The notes under the pieces: generated by a model
Told to the model about the DNA's origin: nothing
Seen by the model: only the letters and a program-made list of their open reading frames with translations
The model's database searches: none
Part shown: positions 1-5,974 of the stretch, piece by piece
Numbering within the stretch: the stretch's first letter is position 1
Layout of the letters: the number at the start of each line of letters is the position of its first letter
Position numbers and translations under genes: made by a program
Assembly (NCBI GenBank): GCA_001791115.1
Contig: MGDZ01000014.1
Span: 1 to 9,539, forward strand
Reading direction: 5' to 3'
Source: Candidatus Uhrbacteria bacterium RIFCSPHIGHO2_02_FULL_57_19
GTDB taxonomy: Bacteria > Patescibacteriota > Patescibacteriia > 2-12-FULL-57-11
DNA length: 9,539 nt

Positions 1-2
1 CC

Positions 3-464
3 GCGCTGCGTGATGCCGAAGCTAGGACCGCGGCCGGGGTCCAGTCCTCGGCCTGCGCCGGCGGAGCCAGGGCAAATCTCCTCTGTCCCAATGGAGCGGT
101 TGATTGTGATGAAGGCGTTTGTCTCACAAAATCTCCATCTGGCGGATACGGAGTGGCCGCGTCTCCGGGTGCTGATTCCGTGGCATTGTTTGCCGATCAC
201 AATGGAGATGGCCTGTTTCAGGATGGTGAGGATCTTCAGAATTTGCGCTTGTCGCCAACAGGAAACGTGATTATCGAAACCATCGTTCCCGATGGATTGG
301 GAAGCGTTATTACTTTTTTGCCGCCTGCCGGAAAAGCGCTGATTAACGGGGCCGAAGCGGATCTGGAGTTTGCCGTTCTTCTCAAACATCTGGCCACTGG
401 TTCCAGACGCAGAGTGAGCGCGAATCGGGTATCGCGATTGGTTGAGGTGACTACCCCTCCGTAA
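3..464 (+). CDS. FimT/GspH-like minor pilin (5' truncated)
   Basis: This frame is open from the window edge to the TAA at 462-464, giving 153 visible residues; the start and the prepilin N-terminus lie upstream. The visible part looks like the globular domain of a GspH/FimT pseudopilin. It has a 'GGYGVAASPGADSVALFAD' beta segment, then an Asp/Asn/Gly-rich loop (visible residues 65-77, DHNGDGLFQDGED). The C-terminal strands end in 'RVSRLVEV', resembling the closing strand of FimT proteins. Four cysteines (visible residues 18, 28, 35, 40) lie in a loop before the core. Members of this family are inner-membrane-anchored, cleaved by prepilin peptidase and assembled at the pilus tip. It is the first of four pilin-like genes in the order fimT-pilV-pilW-pilX, one base before the next start. 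An ATG at 11 and a GTG at 153 occur nearby, but the open frame and the homology-like sequence upstream of 153 argue that the gene is longer. The assignment rests on pattern and neighbours, since the diagnostic N-terminus is missing. Confidence 0.75.
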   Translation, partial: ALRDAEARTAAGVQSSACAGGARANLLCPNGAVDCDEGVCLTKSPSGGYGVAASPGADSVALFADHNGDGLFQDGEDLQNLRLSPTGNVIIETIVPDGLGSVITFLPPAGKALINGAEADLEFAVLLKHLATGSRRRVSANRVSRLVEVTTPP

Positions 465-465
465 T

Positions 466-1065
466 ATGACCACACCCCGCGGACAAGGACTTTTGGAAAT
501 GACCGTGGCCATCGGAATAATTATCACTGGCGTGGTCGGCGCTTTGTCTATGGTCAGCGGAAGTCTGGCGGCGTCAAAACAAAGCCAAACCAGAGTGATC
601 GCCGTGGGTCTTGCTCGCGAAGGAATCGAGGCGGTGCGGTCCATTCGCGATTCCAATTGGCTGGCCGCCCGGGCCTGGGATGATGGTCTGGTAGGCATTC
701 TTTCCGATCGGACTGGTGTGCCGGTGATTGATCCGGCCACCGGCCTGTGGACTGTGGATTTCACGACGAATGATATCTCTGAGGCCGAGGCAATAGTCCA
801 GCGCGGAGGGGGAGGAGGAAGCCCTAATCTTTTGCGTCAGGGTGGCGTTGCGGGCGAACCAACCATCTACCGGCGGCTCCTCTCGCTCGCGCCCATTTGC
901 TGGAACGAGGTGACGCTTAGCGAACGGGTCATTGCCGCGCCGGAGACCGAATGCCAGGCCTTTGAGCGCGAAGCCGGAGCCGAGGTTAAAAGCCGCGTGC
1001 GCTGGGCGGTGAGCGGCCGGCCGCACAATATCGAGATTGTCGAAAGGATTTATGACTGGCGATAA
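466..1065 (+). CDS. PilV-like type IV prepilin
   Basis: A 199-residue protein with a class III (prepilin) signal at the N-terminus. The short leader MTTPRG is followed by QGLLE, giving Gly at -1 and Glu at +5 of the mature protein (G6, E11). A hydrophobic helix covers about residues 9-33. The segment AREGIEAVRSIRDSNW (50-65) is a signature I associate with PilV-like prepilins of Patescibacteria. The globular part carries a run of five glycines (114-118) and two cysteines (C145, C163) that could form a disulfide. It ends in 'IYDWR', like the last strand of this group. Such proteins are cut and usually N-methylated by PilD, then join the pilus as minor, initiation or tip subunits. The ATG comes one base after the upstream TAA with no visible Shine-Dalgarno, so translation is probably by reinitiation. 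The gene overlaps the next by 14 bases. Confidence 0.85.
   Translation: MTTPRGQGLLEMTVAIGIIITGVVGALSMVSGSLAASKQSQTRVIAVGLAREGIEAVRSIRDSNWLAARAWDDGLVGILSDRTGVPVIDPATGLWTVDFTTNDISEAEAIVQRGGGGGSPNLLRQGGVAGEPTIYRRLLSLAPICWNEVTLSERVIAAPETECQAFEREAGAEVKSRVRWAVSGRPHNIEIVERIYDWR
1043..1048 (+). promoter_or_regulatory. Shine-Dalgarno-like site deciding the PilW-like start
   Basis: AAAGGA lies three bases before the ATG at 1052 and inside the end of the PilV-like gene. The spacing is shorter than usual, so it may act weakly together with coupling from the upstream gene. It supports ATG 1052 over the in-frame TTG at 1037, which would add five residues before an already adequate prepilin leader. Confidence 0.4.
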
Positions 1066-1627
1066 TAGAGGATTTTCGCTGATGGAGATGCTGGTAGTGG
1101 TAGCTATTTTTTCGACTGTCACGGTGGCGGCCACGGACATTTATCTTCTCTCCACCCGCACCCAGCGCAAAGTCGTCTCGATCGAACGCCTGGCTGGGGT
1201 GGCCCGTTCTGTGATGGAACGCATTTCTCGCGACATGCGGACCGGACGGATCGATTACGCGGCTTATCCCGGCCCAATTCCCGTCTCCGGCGGCACGCTG
1301 TCCCTCCGCGACGAGAGCGGAGAATCGGTCGCCTACCGGCTTGAAACCGACGAGGGATCCTGTCTCGGAGGACGGGCGCCGTGCGTTTTAATCCAGATCG
1401 GCGCGGTTTCGGCCCGCTTGACACCGGAGACCATCACCGCCGATGATTTGACCTTTTTTATCGCTCCGGGAGTTGATCCTTACCAGCTTGATCCTCTGAC
1501 CGGAAGCTACGCGTCGGACGAGGCGCCGCGGGTGACCGTCGTCCTGTCGCTCCGAGACCAAAGCGACCCCAACGCGGCGCTGGTGACCGTGCAGACAACG
1601 GCGGTGAGCAGAACCTATGTCAGATAA
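1052..1627 (+). CDS. PilW-like type IV prepilin
   Basis: A 191-residue protein from ATG 1052. The leader MTGDNRG is followed by FSLMEMLVVVAIF, a textbook prepilin peptidase site with Gly at -1 (G7), Phe at +1 and Glu at +5 (E12). The transmembrane helix spans about residues 8-30. A long amphipathic stretch with 'ARSVMERISRDMRTG' (51-65) follows; this 'v.eri.rdmR' pattern is typical of PilW/GspJ-type minor pilins. Two cysteines (C104, C111) bracket a small loop. The C-terminal strands 'APRVTVVLSLRDQ' and 'VTVQTTAVSRTYVR' resemble the usual ending of the family. It starts 14 bases inside the PilV-like gene and overlaps the PilX-like gene by 11 bases, so these genes are translationally linked. 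PilW-like proteins normally work with PilV- and PilX-like partners in a tip or initiation complex. Whether the machine is a type IV pilus or a competence pseudopilus cannot be told from this window. Confidence 0.85.
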   Translation: MTGDNRGFSLMEMLVVVAIFSTVTVAATDIYLLSTRTQRKVVSIERLAGVARSVMERISRDMRTGRIDYAAYPGPIPVSGGTLSLRDESGESVAYRLETDEGSCLGGRAPCVLIQIGAVSARLTPETITADDLTFFIAPGVDPYQLDPLTGSYASDEAPRVTVVLSLRDQSDPNAALVTVQTTAVSRTYVR

Positions 1628-2408
1628 TAACACCAGAGGCAATGTTCTTCTTCTGTCCCTGCTGGTTCTTTCCGGAATCATGCTGGGAGGGGTGACTATA
1701 GGCGACTTGGTTCTGCGTTCCATCCGTTCGGCCAAACAGACCGACGCCGCGGCCGTCGCTTATTACGCCGCCGAAAGCGGCGCCGAGGACGCCCTGTATC
1801 ATCTCCGGAAAACCGAACAGCCGCCGGCGGAACACGCTAACTTTTCGCTGGATAATGGCGCTTCGGTGGAACGGGTCACCGTCTCCGGGGAGCCGGTCAT
1901 CTACGCCTCGATCGTCAAGGATTCGTTTATCGAGTTCAACCTGTTCGACAAAGGCGATCTAGCGCAACCATCAGGAGTTGAAGCGCTTCGTTTTTCCTGG
2001 GACGATGAATGCGGCGGCGCCTCCTCAATGGAACTGTCCTACGCCGAATGGACGCCCGGGGCCGCGGTGCTCTGGCCGGACACCTTTGCCAAATTCCGTT
2101 TCAGCCACGCTGTCTCGCCGGTGACTCACACCGCCTTCCGCGCGGCGGATAGATCGTATCGAGTACGTCTGCAAGCCGGCGGATGCGACGCGCAAAACAT
2201 GACGGTCTCGTCCTTCTCCGACGACGCTGCCACCCTGCCCAAGGATATTCCTTCGCGCCTGACCATCACTTCCACCGCGACCTACGGAGGGACGGAACAG
2301 GCCCTGCTGGTCCGGGCGCCTCCCGATTCGCCGCTCTCCGGAATCTTTGACTTTGCGGTTTTTTCTGAATGTTCTATTGATAAGGACGGAGTGCCGGCAT
2401 GTCCATGA
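1617..2408 (+). CDS. PilX-like minor pilin / pilus assembly protein
   Basis: A 263-residue protein with a short polar leader (MSDNNTRG) and a hydrophobic segment from about residue 9 to 35. The segment AVAYYAAESGAEDALYHLRK (47-66) is characteristic of PilX-type proteins. A prepilin-like junction is present at G8, but +5 is Leu13, not Glu, as in the GspK group of tip pseudopilins. The rest (about 80-235) is a predicted mainly beta extracellular domain with four cysteines (C132, C190, C252, C262). Position last in fimT-pilV-pilW-pilX matches minor-pilin operons of other bacteria, where PilX is followed by pilY1. Here ligA follows after one base. The start overlaps the PilW-like gene by 11 bases; only a weak GGTGAG-like sequence precedes it. 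The protein ends in a short tail (SGIFDFAVFSECSIDKDGV) that I do not recognise. Confidence 0.75.
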   Translation: MSDNNTRGNVLLLSLLVLSGIMLGGVTIGDLVLRSIRSAKQTDAAAVAYYAAESGAEDALYHLRKTEQPPAEHANFSLDNGASVERVTVSGEPVIYASIVKDSFIEFNLFDKGDLAQPSGVEALRFSWDDECGGASSMELSYAEWTPGAAVLWPDTFAKFRFSHAVSPVTHTAFRAADRSYRVRLQAGGCDAQNMTVSSFSDDAATLPKDIPSRLTITSTATYGGTEQALLVRAPPDSPLSGIFDFAVFSECSIDKDGVPACP

Positions 2409-2409
2409 T

Positions 2410-4485
2410 ATGACCAAAGAAGAAGCCAAGAAGCGCATCGAGAAACTTCGCCGAGAGATCGACTACTACCGCTACCAGTACCATGTTTTGGATAGGACGA
2501 TCATCTCCGACGCGGCCCATGATTCGCTCAAGCACGAACTCTACAAGCTGGAACAGCAGTTTCCGGAGCTGATCACGCCAGATTCTCCCACCCAGCGCGT
2601 CGGCGGCCAGCCGTTGCCCGAGTTCAAAAAAGCGGCGCACAAGACCCCCATGCTTTCCATGGAGGATGTTTTCAGCCCGGAGGAGATATCCGAGTGGGAA
2701 GCGCGTCTTCAAAGATTGCTTCCGGGGCGCGAATTTTCCTATTACGCTGAAATAAAAATGGACGGCCTGGCGGTGTCGCTTCAATATCGCGGCGGCCTCC
2801 TTTTGATCGGCGCCACCCGCGGCGACGGCCGGATCGGCGAAGACGTGACCGAGAATTTGAAAACCGTCGAAGCCATTCCGCTGCGCCTGCGAACGCCCGA
2901 CGAGCGTGAGATTTCGGATTTTTTGCGAAAATTCGGCCTAGGAATGGACGAAAAGAAATTTCGACTGGCGCTAAAGTCAGGAGATATGGAGATTCGCGGT
3001 GAGGCCTACATGAAAAAGAGCGTTTTTGAAGCGCTAAACCGCGAACAGAAGAAAAAAGGCCAGGAGCCATTCGCCAATCCGCGCAACGCGGCCGCCGGGG
3101 CCATCCGCCAGCTTGATCCTAAGATCGCCTCCTCGCGGCATCTTTCCTTTTACGGTTACGCCCTGGTTACGGACGTTGGTCAGATAGTCCACGAACAAGA
3201 GCACGAGATCATGAAGCTACTCGGTTTGCCGGTGAATCCGGAGAACCGGCTCTGCGCCAATCTCAATGACGTTGAAAAATTTCACGAAGCGATCCGGAGG
3301 AAGCGCGAGAAGCTGCCTTACTGGACCGATGGGATCGTGGCGGTGATTAACGACACGGATGCTTTCAATCGTCTCGGCGTGGTGGGTAAAACGCCGCGCG
3401 GACTGATTGCCTACAAATTTCCTCCGGAACAGGCCACGACCATTGTCCGTGAGGTTCGCTGGTACGTGGGTCGGAGCGGGGCGCTCACTCCGGTCTCAGT
3501 GATGGAACCGGTGTTCGTTGCCGGCACCACGGTTCAACACGCCACGCTTCACAATATGGATGAGATTGAACGCCTCGGACTCAAGGTAGGGGACACGGTT
3601 ATTTTAGAAAAGGCGGGCGACATCATTCCTAAAGTGGTCAAGGTTCTGTCCAACCTGCGGACCGGCAAAGAGAAGGCGATCCATGCCCCGACTAAGTGCC
3701 CTGTCTGCGGAAGGAGCGTGCGGCGCCGGCCGGATGAGGTGGCCATTGTCTGTGCCAATCCCAAGTGTCCGGCTAAAGGGCTGGAGTTCATGGCCAACTT
3801 CGTTTCCAAACGGGCCATGGATATCGAGGGTTTGGGATACAAGATCGTCGAACAGCTGATGGATTCCGGTCTGGTGGCTCGCCCCGGAGACATTTTCCGT
3901 CTCAAGAAATCCGATCTGACGGATCTCGAACGGTTCGGCGAGAAATCCGCGGAGAATCTTGTCGACTCGGTTGACGCCTCCCGGAACCGGCCGCTTAATC
4001 GTCTGATTATCGGACTGGGCATTCCGCATGTGGGAGATGAGACGGCGGGGGACATCGCCGGACGATTTGAAACATTGGCGCGTTTCCGCCAGGCCTCCAG
4101 GGAACAGCTCGAAGAAGTTTCCGGTATCGGAGAAGTAGTCGCCGAATCAGTAATCGAATGGCTGACCGACAAGGATCATCAAAAAATGCTCGATGATTTG
4201 CTCGAGGCCGGGGTTATGATCGAGGCCGTCCGCCGCCCCAAACATCAGCCCTTGCGGGGCATGACCTTCGTTTTCACCGGAGAGATGGAGTCCATGAGCC
4301 GGGAGGAGGCCAAGGAGAAGGTTCGTTCGCTGGGCGGCGAGGCGTCGGAGACCGTCTCCAAGAAAACAACCTATCTGGTCACCGGCCCCGGCGCCGGATC
4401 AAAACTGAAGAAAGCCGAAAAACTCGGCGCCGCCGTTCTTAACGAATCGGAATTTTTAGCGCTCATCAAACGAGGTCAGCGATAA
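2410..4485 (+). CDS. ligA: NAD-dependent DNA ligase LigA
   Basis: A 691-residue cytoplasmic enzyme that seals nicks in duplex DNA using NAD+ during replication and repair (E. coli LigA has 671). In order: domain Ia with Y24-H25 and 'SDAAHD' (33-38); the adenylation site KMDG with nucleophile K116; E198 in 'EIRGE'; R225 and R233 in 'FANPRN...RQLD'; motif V K336 in 'AYKF'; the OB fold (about 345-420); a four-Cys zinc finger (C430, C433, C448, C453); helix-hairpin-helix repeats (about 460-600); and a C-terminal BRCT domain (614-691). Odd points: the motif IV lysine (E. coli K290) is Val312, a domain Ia tyrosine (E. coli Y35) is His37, and about 25 extra residues lie around 162-190. The ATG at 2410 is one base after the PilX-like stop. 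An upstream in-frame TTG at 2347 would add 21 unlike residues and is rejected. The purine-rich GGACGGAG at 2384-2391 is rather far from the ATG. Confidence 0.97.
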   Translation: MTKEEAKKRIEKLRREIDYYRYQYHVLDRTIISDAAHDSLKHELYKLEQQFPELITPDSPTQRVGGQPLPEFKKAAHKTPMLSMEDVFSPEEISEWEARLQRLLPGREFSYYAEIKMDGLAVSLQYRGGLLLIGATRGDGRIGEDVTENLKTVEAIPLRLRTPDEREISDFLRKFGLGMDEKKFRLALKSGDMEIRGEAYMKKSVFEALNREQKKKGQEPFANPRNAAAGAIRQLDPKIASSRHLSFYGYALVTDVGQIVHEQEHEIMKLLGLPVNPENRLCANLNDVEKFHEAIRRKREKLPYWTDGIVAVINDTDAFNRLGVVGKTPRGLIAYKFPPEQATTIVREVRWYVGRSGALTPVSVMEPVFVAGTTVQHATLHNMDEIERLGLKVGDTVILEKAGDIIPKVVKVLSNLRTGKEKAIHAPTKCPVCGRSVRRRPDEVAIVCANPKCPAKGLEFMANFVSKRAMDIEGLGYKIVEQLMDSGLVARPGDIFRLKKSDLTDLERFGEKSAENLVDSVDASRNRPLNRLIIGLGIPHVGDETAGDIAGRFETLARFRQASREQLEEVSGIGEVVAESVIEWLTDKDHQKMLDDLLEAGVMIEAVRRPKHQPLRGMTFVFTGEMESMSREEAKEKVRSLGGEASETVSKKTTYLVTGPGAGSKLKKAEKLGAAVLNESEFLALIKRGQR

Positions 4486-4496
4486 AAATAATTTCT

Positions 4497-5453
4497 ATGG
4501 CTGAAATCTCACTGCTTCTCACCTCCATCGTACCCACCTTCGGCGTGCTTGGCGCCGGATGGCTGTGCCGGCGGATCGGCATCTGGGACAAAAACGCGGT
4601 GGGGGTGTTGAATAGCTACGCCTATTACATCGCCCTTCCGGCGCTCATTTTTCAGAGTTTGTTGGCCTCGGGAATCGGTTCGCGGTTTTCCGTCGACGAC
4701 GCCAAGATGATCGTCGGAACAACAGCGGCTCATCTGGTCGTGGTGATTCTGGCTTATTTCTTCATCTCCCGCCGCCGCGGCTTTTCTCCTGATCTCCGGG
4801 CAACGGCGCCGATGCTGTTGATTTTTGGATCGACCGCCTACCTGGGTATTCCCTACGCCACCAATACTTTTGGAGTCGCCGGCGCGTCTTATGCTTCGCT
4901 TCTTTCCGTGGCTCTGGTCGTTTCCATGCTTTTCATTTCAATTCTGATCCTGGAGCGCTATGGGCGCCCGGTCAAACGCGACGCTGTCTGGCGGAGATTC
5001 ATCGAACTTCCCTTCATTTGGTCGGTAGCCGCCGGTTTGGTCTGGACGCTGGGCGGTCTGCCTCCGTTTCCGCCGTTTCTTTCGAGAACGGTGGAGGTTC
5101 TGGCCGGTTCCGCCGGACCGACGGCACTTCTGGCGTTGGGCGCCTTCCAATATGGTTTTGATATCCGGAAACGCTTGCGACCGTCAGCGGTACTTCTGGG
5201 CGCGGGAAAGGTCATCCTTCCCGGTTTTCTGACTTTTTTTATTCTCTCCGCTCTCGGTCTTAGTGGTCTGCGTCTGGCCGTGGGCACGGCTATGGCCTCG
5301 GTGTCGGTTGCCGTTACCGCTTTCGTTCTGGCTGATCAGTATCGCGTTGGACGCGAGACATCCGCCGCCACCCTTGTTTTTTCTTCGATTTTTTCGTTCC
5401 TGGCGCTTTCGACGATTTCCTGGCTTTGGATTTCTACTGATGTGTTTAAATGA
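4497..5453 (+). CDS. AEC (auxin efflux carrier) family transporter
   Basis: A 318-residue inner-membrane protein with about ten hydrophobic segments in two groups of five: about 5-25, 42-60, 71-90, 104-124, 131-152 and then 171-188, 200-220, 231-253, 258-280, 289-311. A polar, basic loop (153-170) separates the halves. The sequences 'LNSYAYYIALPALIFQSL' (38-55), 'YLGIP' (115-119) and the Ala/Ser-rich helix 9 (258-280) fit the Mem_trans/AEC family (PF03547), part of the BART superfamily with an inverted-repeat fold. Bacterial relatives include malonate and malate carriers, but the substrate cannot be read here. The name refers to plant homologues and does not imply auxin transport. It starts 11 bases after ligA with no Shine-Dalgarno, in an A/T-rich spot (4482-4496). 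There is no functional link to its neighbours that I can see. It is followed by the gatC promoter, so it is probably the end of the upstream transcript or reads through. Confidence 0.88.
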   Translation: MAEISLLLTSIVPTFGVLGAGWLCRRIGIWDKNAVGVLNSYAYYIALPALIFQSLLASGIGSRFSVDDAKMIVGTTAAHLVVVILAYFFISRRRGFSPDLRATAPMLLIFGSTAYLGIPYATNTFGVAGASYASLLSVALVVSMLFISILILERYGRPVKRDAVWRRFIELPFIWSVAAGLVWTLGGLPPFPPFLSRTVEVLAGSAGPTALLALGAFQYGFDIRKRLRPSAVLLGAGKVILPGFLTFFILSALGLSGLRLAVGTAMASVSVAVTAFVLADQYRVGRETSAATLVFSSIFSFLALSTISWLWISTDVFK

Positions 5454-5459
5454 GAGAAG

Positions 5460-5468
5460 TGGTAAAAT
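5460..5468 (+). promoter_or_regulatory. Extended -10 promoter for gatC, likely leaderless
   Basis: TGGTAAAAT is an extended -10 element (TG, one base, then TAAAAT, five of six matches to TATAAT). It sits in the 24-base gap between the AEC gene and gatC, the largest gap in the window. A start site about seven bases downstream would fall near 5475-5478, at the gatC ATG, so the mRNA would be leaderless or nearly so. No good -35 hexamer is seen at 16-18 bases; extended -10 promoters can work without one. Confidence 0.6.
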
Positions 5469-5477
5469 AAGGTCGTA

Positions 5478-5789
5478 ATGAAGATAACGGAGCAACAAAT
5501 CGAACATCTGGCCGACTTGGCGCGGATTGAATTGACTGACGTCGAGAAGGTCAAATTCGGGAGCCAACTCTCGGCCATTTTGGGTTACGTCAACAAGCTT
5601 AACCAGTTGGACACCGAAGGCGTTCCGGCGACCTCACAAGTTACCGGACTCCTCAATGTCTGGCGGGAGGATCACATCGAGGGTTGTGAACCAGCCGCGC
5701 GGGAATTGATCGTCGAGAATTTTCCCGATAGGCAAGAAAATCTGGTCAAAGTCAAAGGAGTTTTTAAAGCAACGCCAGAGGAATTTTAG
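5478..5789 (+). CDS. gatC: Asp-tRNA(Asn)/Glu-tRNA(Gln) amidotransferase subunit C
   Basis: A 103-residue protein, the usual size for GatC. It opens with 'ITEQQIEHLADLARIELTD', the helix typical of the family, followed by the second helix 'FGSQLSAILGYVNKLNQLDTEGV' (27-49 region) and the extended belt with 'LREDH'-like 'WREDHIEGC'. It ends with 'VKVKGVF' (91-97), the conserved closing motif. GatC wraps around the GatA-GatB interface and stabilises the amidotransferase that converts mischarged Glu-tRNA(Gln) and/or Asp-tRNA(Asn) to the amide forms. It follows the extended -10 box by only nine bases. AAGGT at 5469-5473 could serve as a Shine-Dalgarno only if transcription begins further upstream. 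A 56-residue membrane protein gene and then gatA follow, so gatC heads this unit. GatC is soluble, acting in the cytoplasm. Confidence 0.95.
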   Translation: MKITEQQIEHLADLARIELTDVEKVKFGSQLSAILGYVNKLNQLDTEGVPATSQVTGLLNVWREDHIEGCEPAARELIVENFPDRQENLVKVKGVFKATPEEF

Positions 5790-5803
5790 TCGTTTGTTGT
5801 TGT

Positions 5804-5974
5804 ATGAAAGATAAATTTCTAGTTCAAACAGCCATAGGGGCTGTCGTTTACGCGGTAATCGTCGCTTTGGCCCACGTCGTTTCCGGCGTCCCGGCTAACT
5901 GGCTCATTGATCTTTCCGGTTTGGCGGCCTTTGTCATCGGATTGATCGCCTCTAGGGCCATTGTCAGTTTGTGA
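5804..5974 (+). CDS. Small two-helix membrane protein between gatC and gatA
   Basis: An ATG at 5804 opens 56 codons ending in TGA at 5972-5974. The protein starts MKDKF and then has two hydrophobic segments, about residues 7-28 (VQTAIGAVVYAVIVALAHVV) and 37-56 (DLSGLAAFVIGLIASRAIV). They are joined by a short loop, SGVPANW. A charged N-terminus and single internal Arg51 suggest a small integral membrane protein, probably a helical hairpin. I do not recognise the family. Three things support a real gene: it fills exactly the space between gatC (14 bases after its stop) and gatA; its stop overlaps the gatA GTG by four bases (GTGA); and without it there would be a 181-base gap in an otherwise gapless region. 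No Shine-Dalgarno is obvious, the nearest purine run (AGAGGAA) being over 20 bases away inside gatC. Function is unknown; its translation probably feeds ribosomes onto gatA. Confidence 0.7.
   Translation: MKDKFLVQTAIGAVVYAVIVALAHVVSGVPANWLIDLSGLAAFVIGLIASRAIVSL

Noticed and set aside
10..270. Plus-strand open frame of 86 codons at the left edge
   Set aside because: It is out of frame with the FimT-like protein, whose C-terminal pattern and junction with the next gene are convincing.
574..1140. Minus-strand open frame of 188 codons
   Set aside because: It is antisense to the PilV-like and PilW-like genes, which carry clear prepilin signals.
2347..2378. Possible ligA promoter: TTGACT (2347-2352) and TGTTCTATT (2370-2378)
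   Set aside because: The hexamers are about 20 bases apart, the -10 matches only four of six, and both lie inside the PilX-like coding sequence. Too weak to call.
2347..2409. N-terminal extension of LigA from TTG 2347
   Set aside because: The 21 extra residues are hydrophobic and unlike LigA, and they overlap the end of the PilX-like gene. ATG 2410 gives the normal N-terminus.
3549..4172. Minus-strand open frame of 207 codons
   Set aside because: It is antisense to the OB-fold, zinc-finger and helix-hairpin-helix part of ligA. Its composition is Ser/Arg-rich, as expected from a complement frame.
4482..4496. A/T-rich patch before the AEC gene resembling a -10 box (AATAAT)
   Set aside because: No -35 or TG extension, and it is only four bases from the ATG, so a start site would fall past the start codon.
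5454..5477. Terminator between the AEC gene and gatC
   Set aside because: No GC-rich inverted repeat followed by a T-run is visible here or in any other gap of the window.
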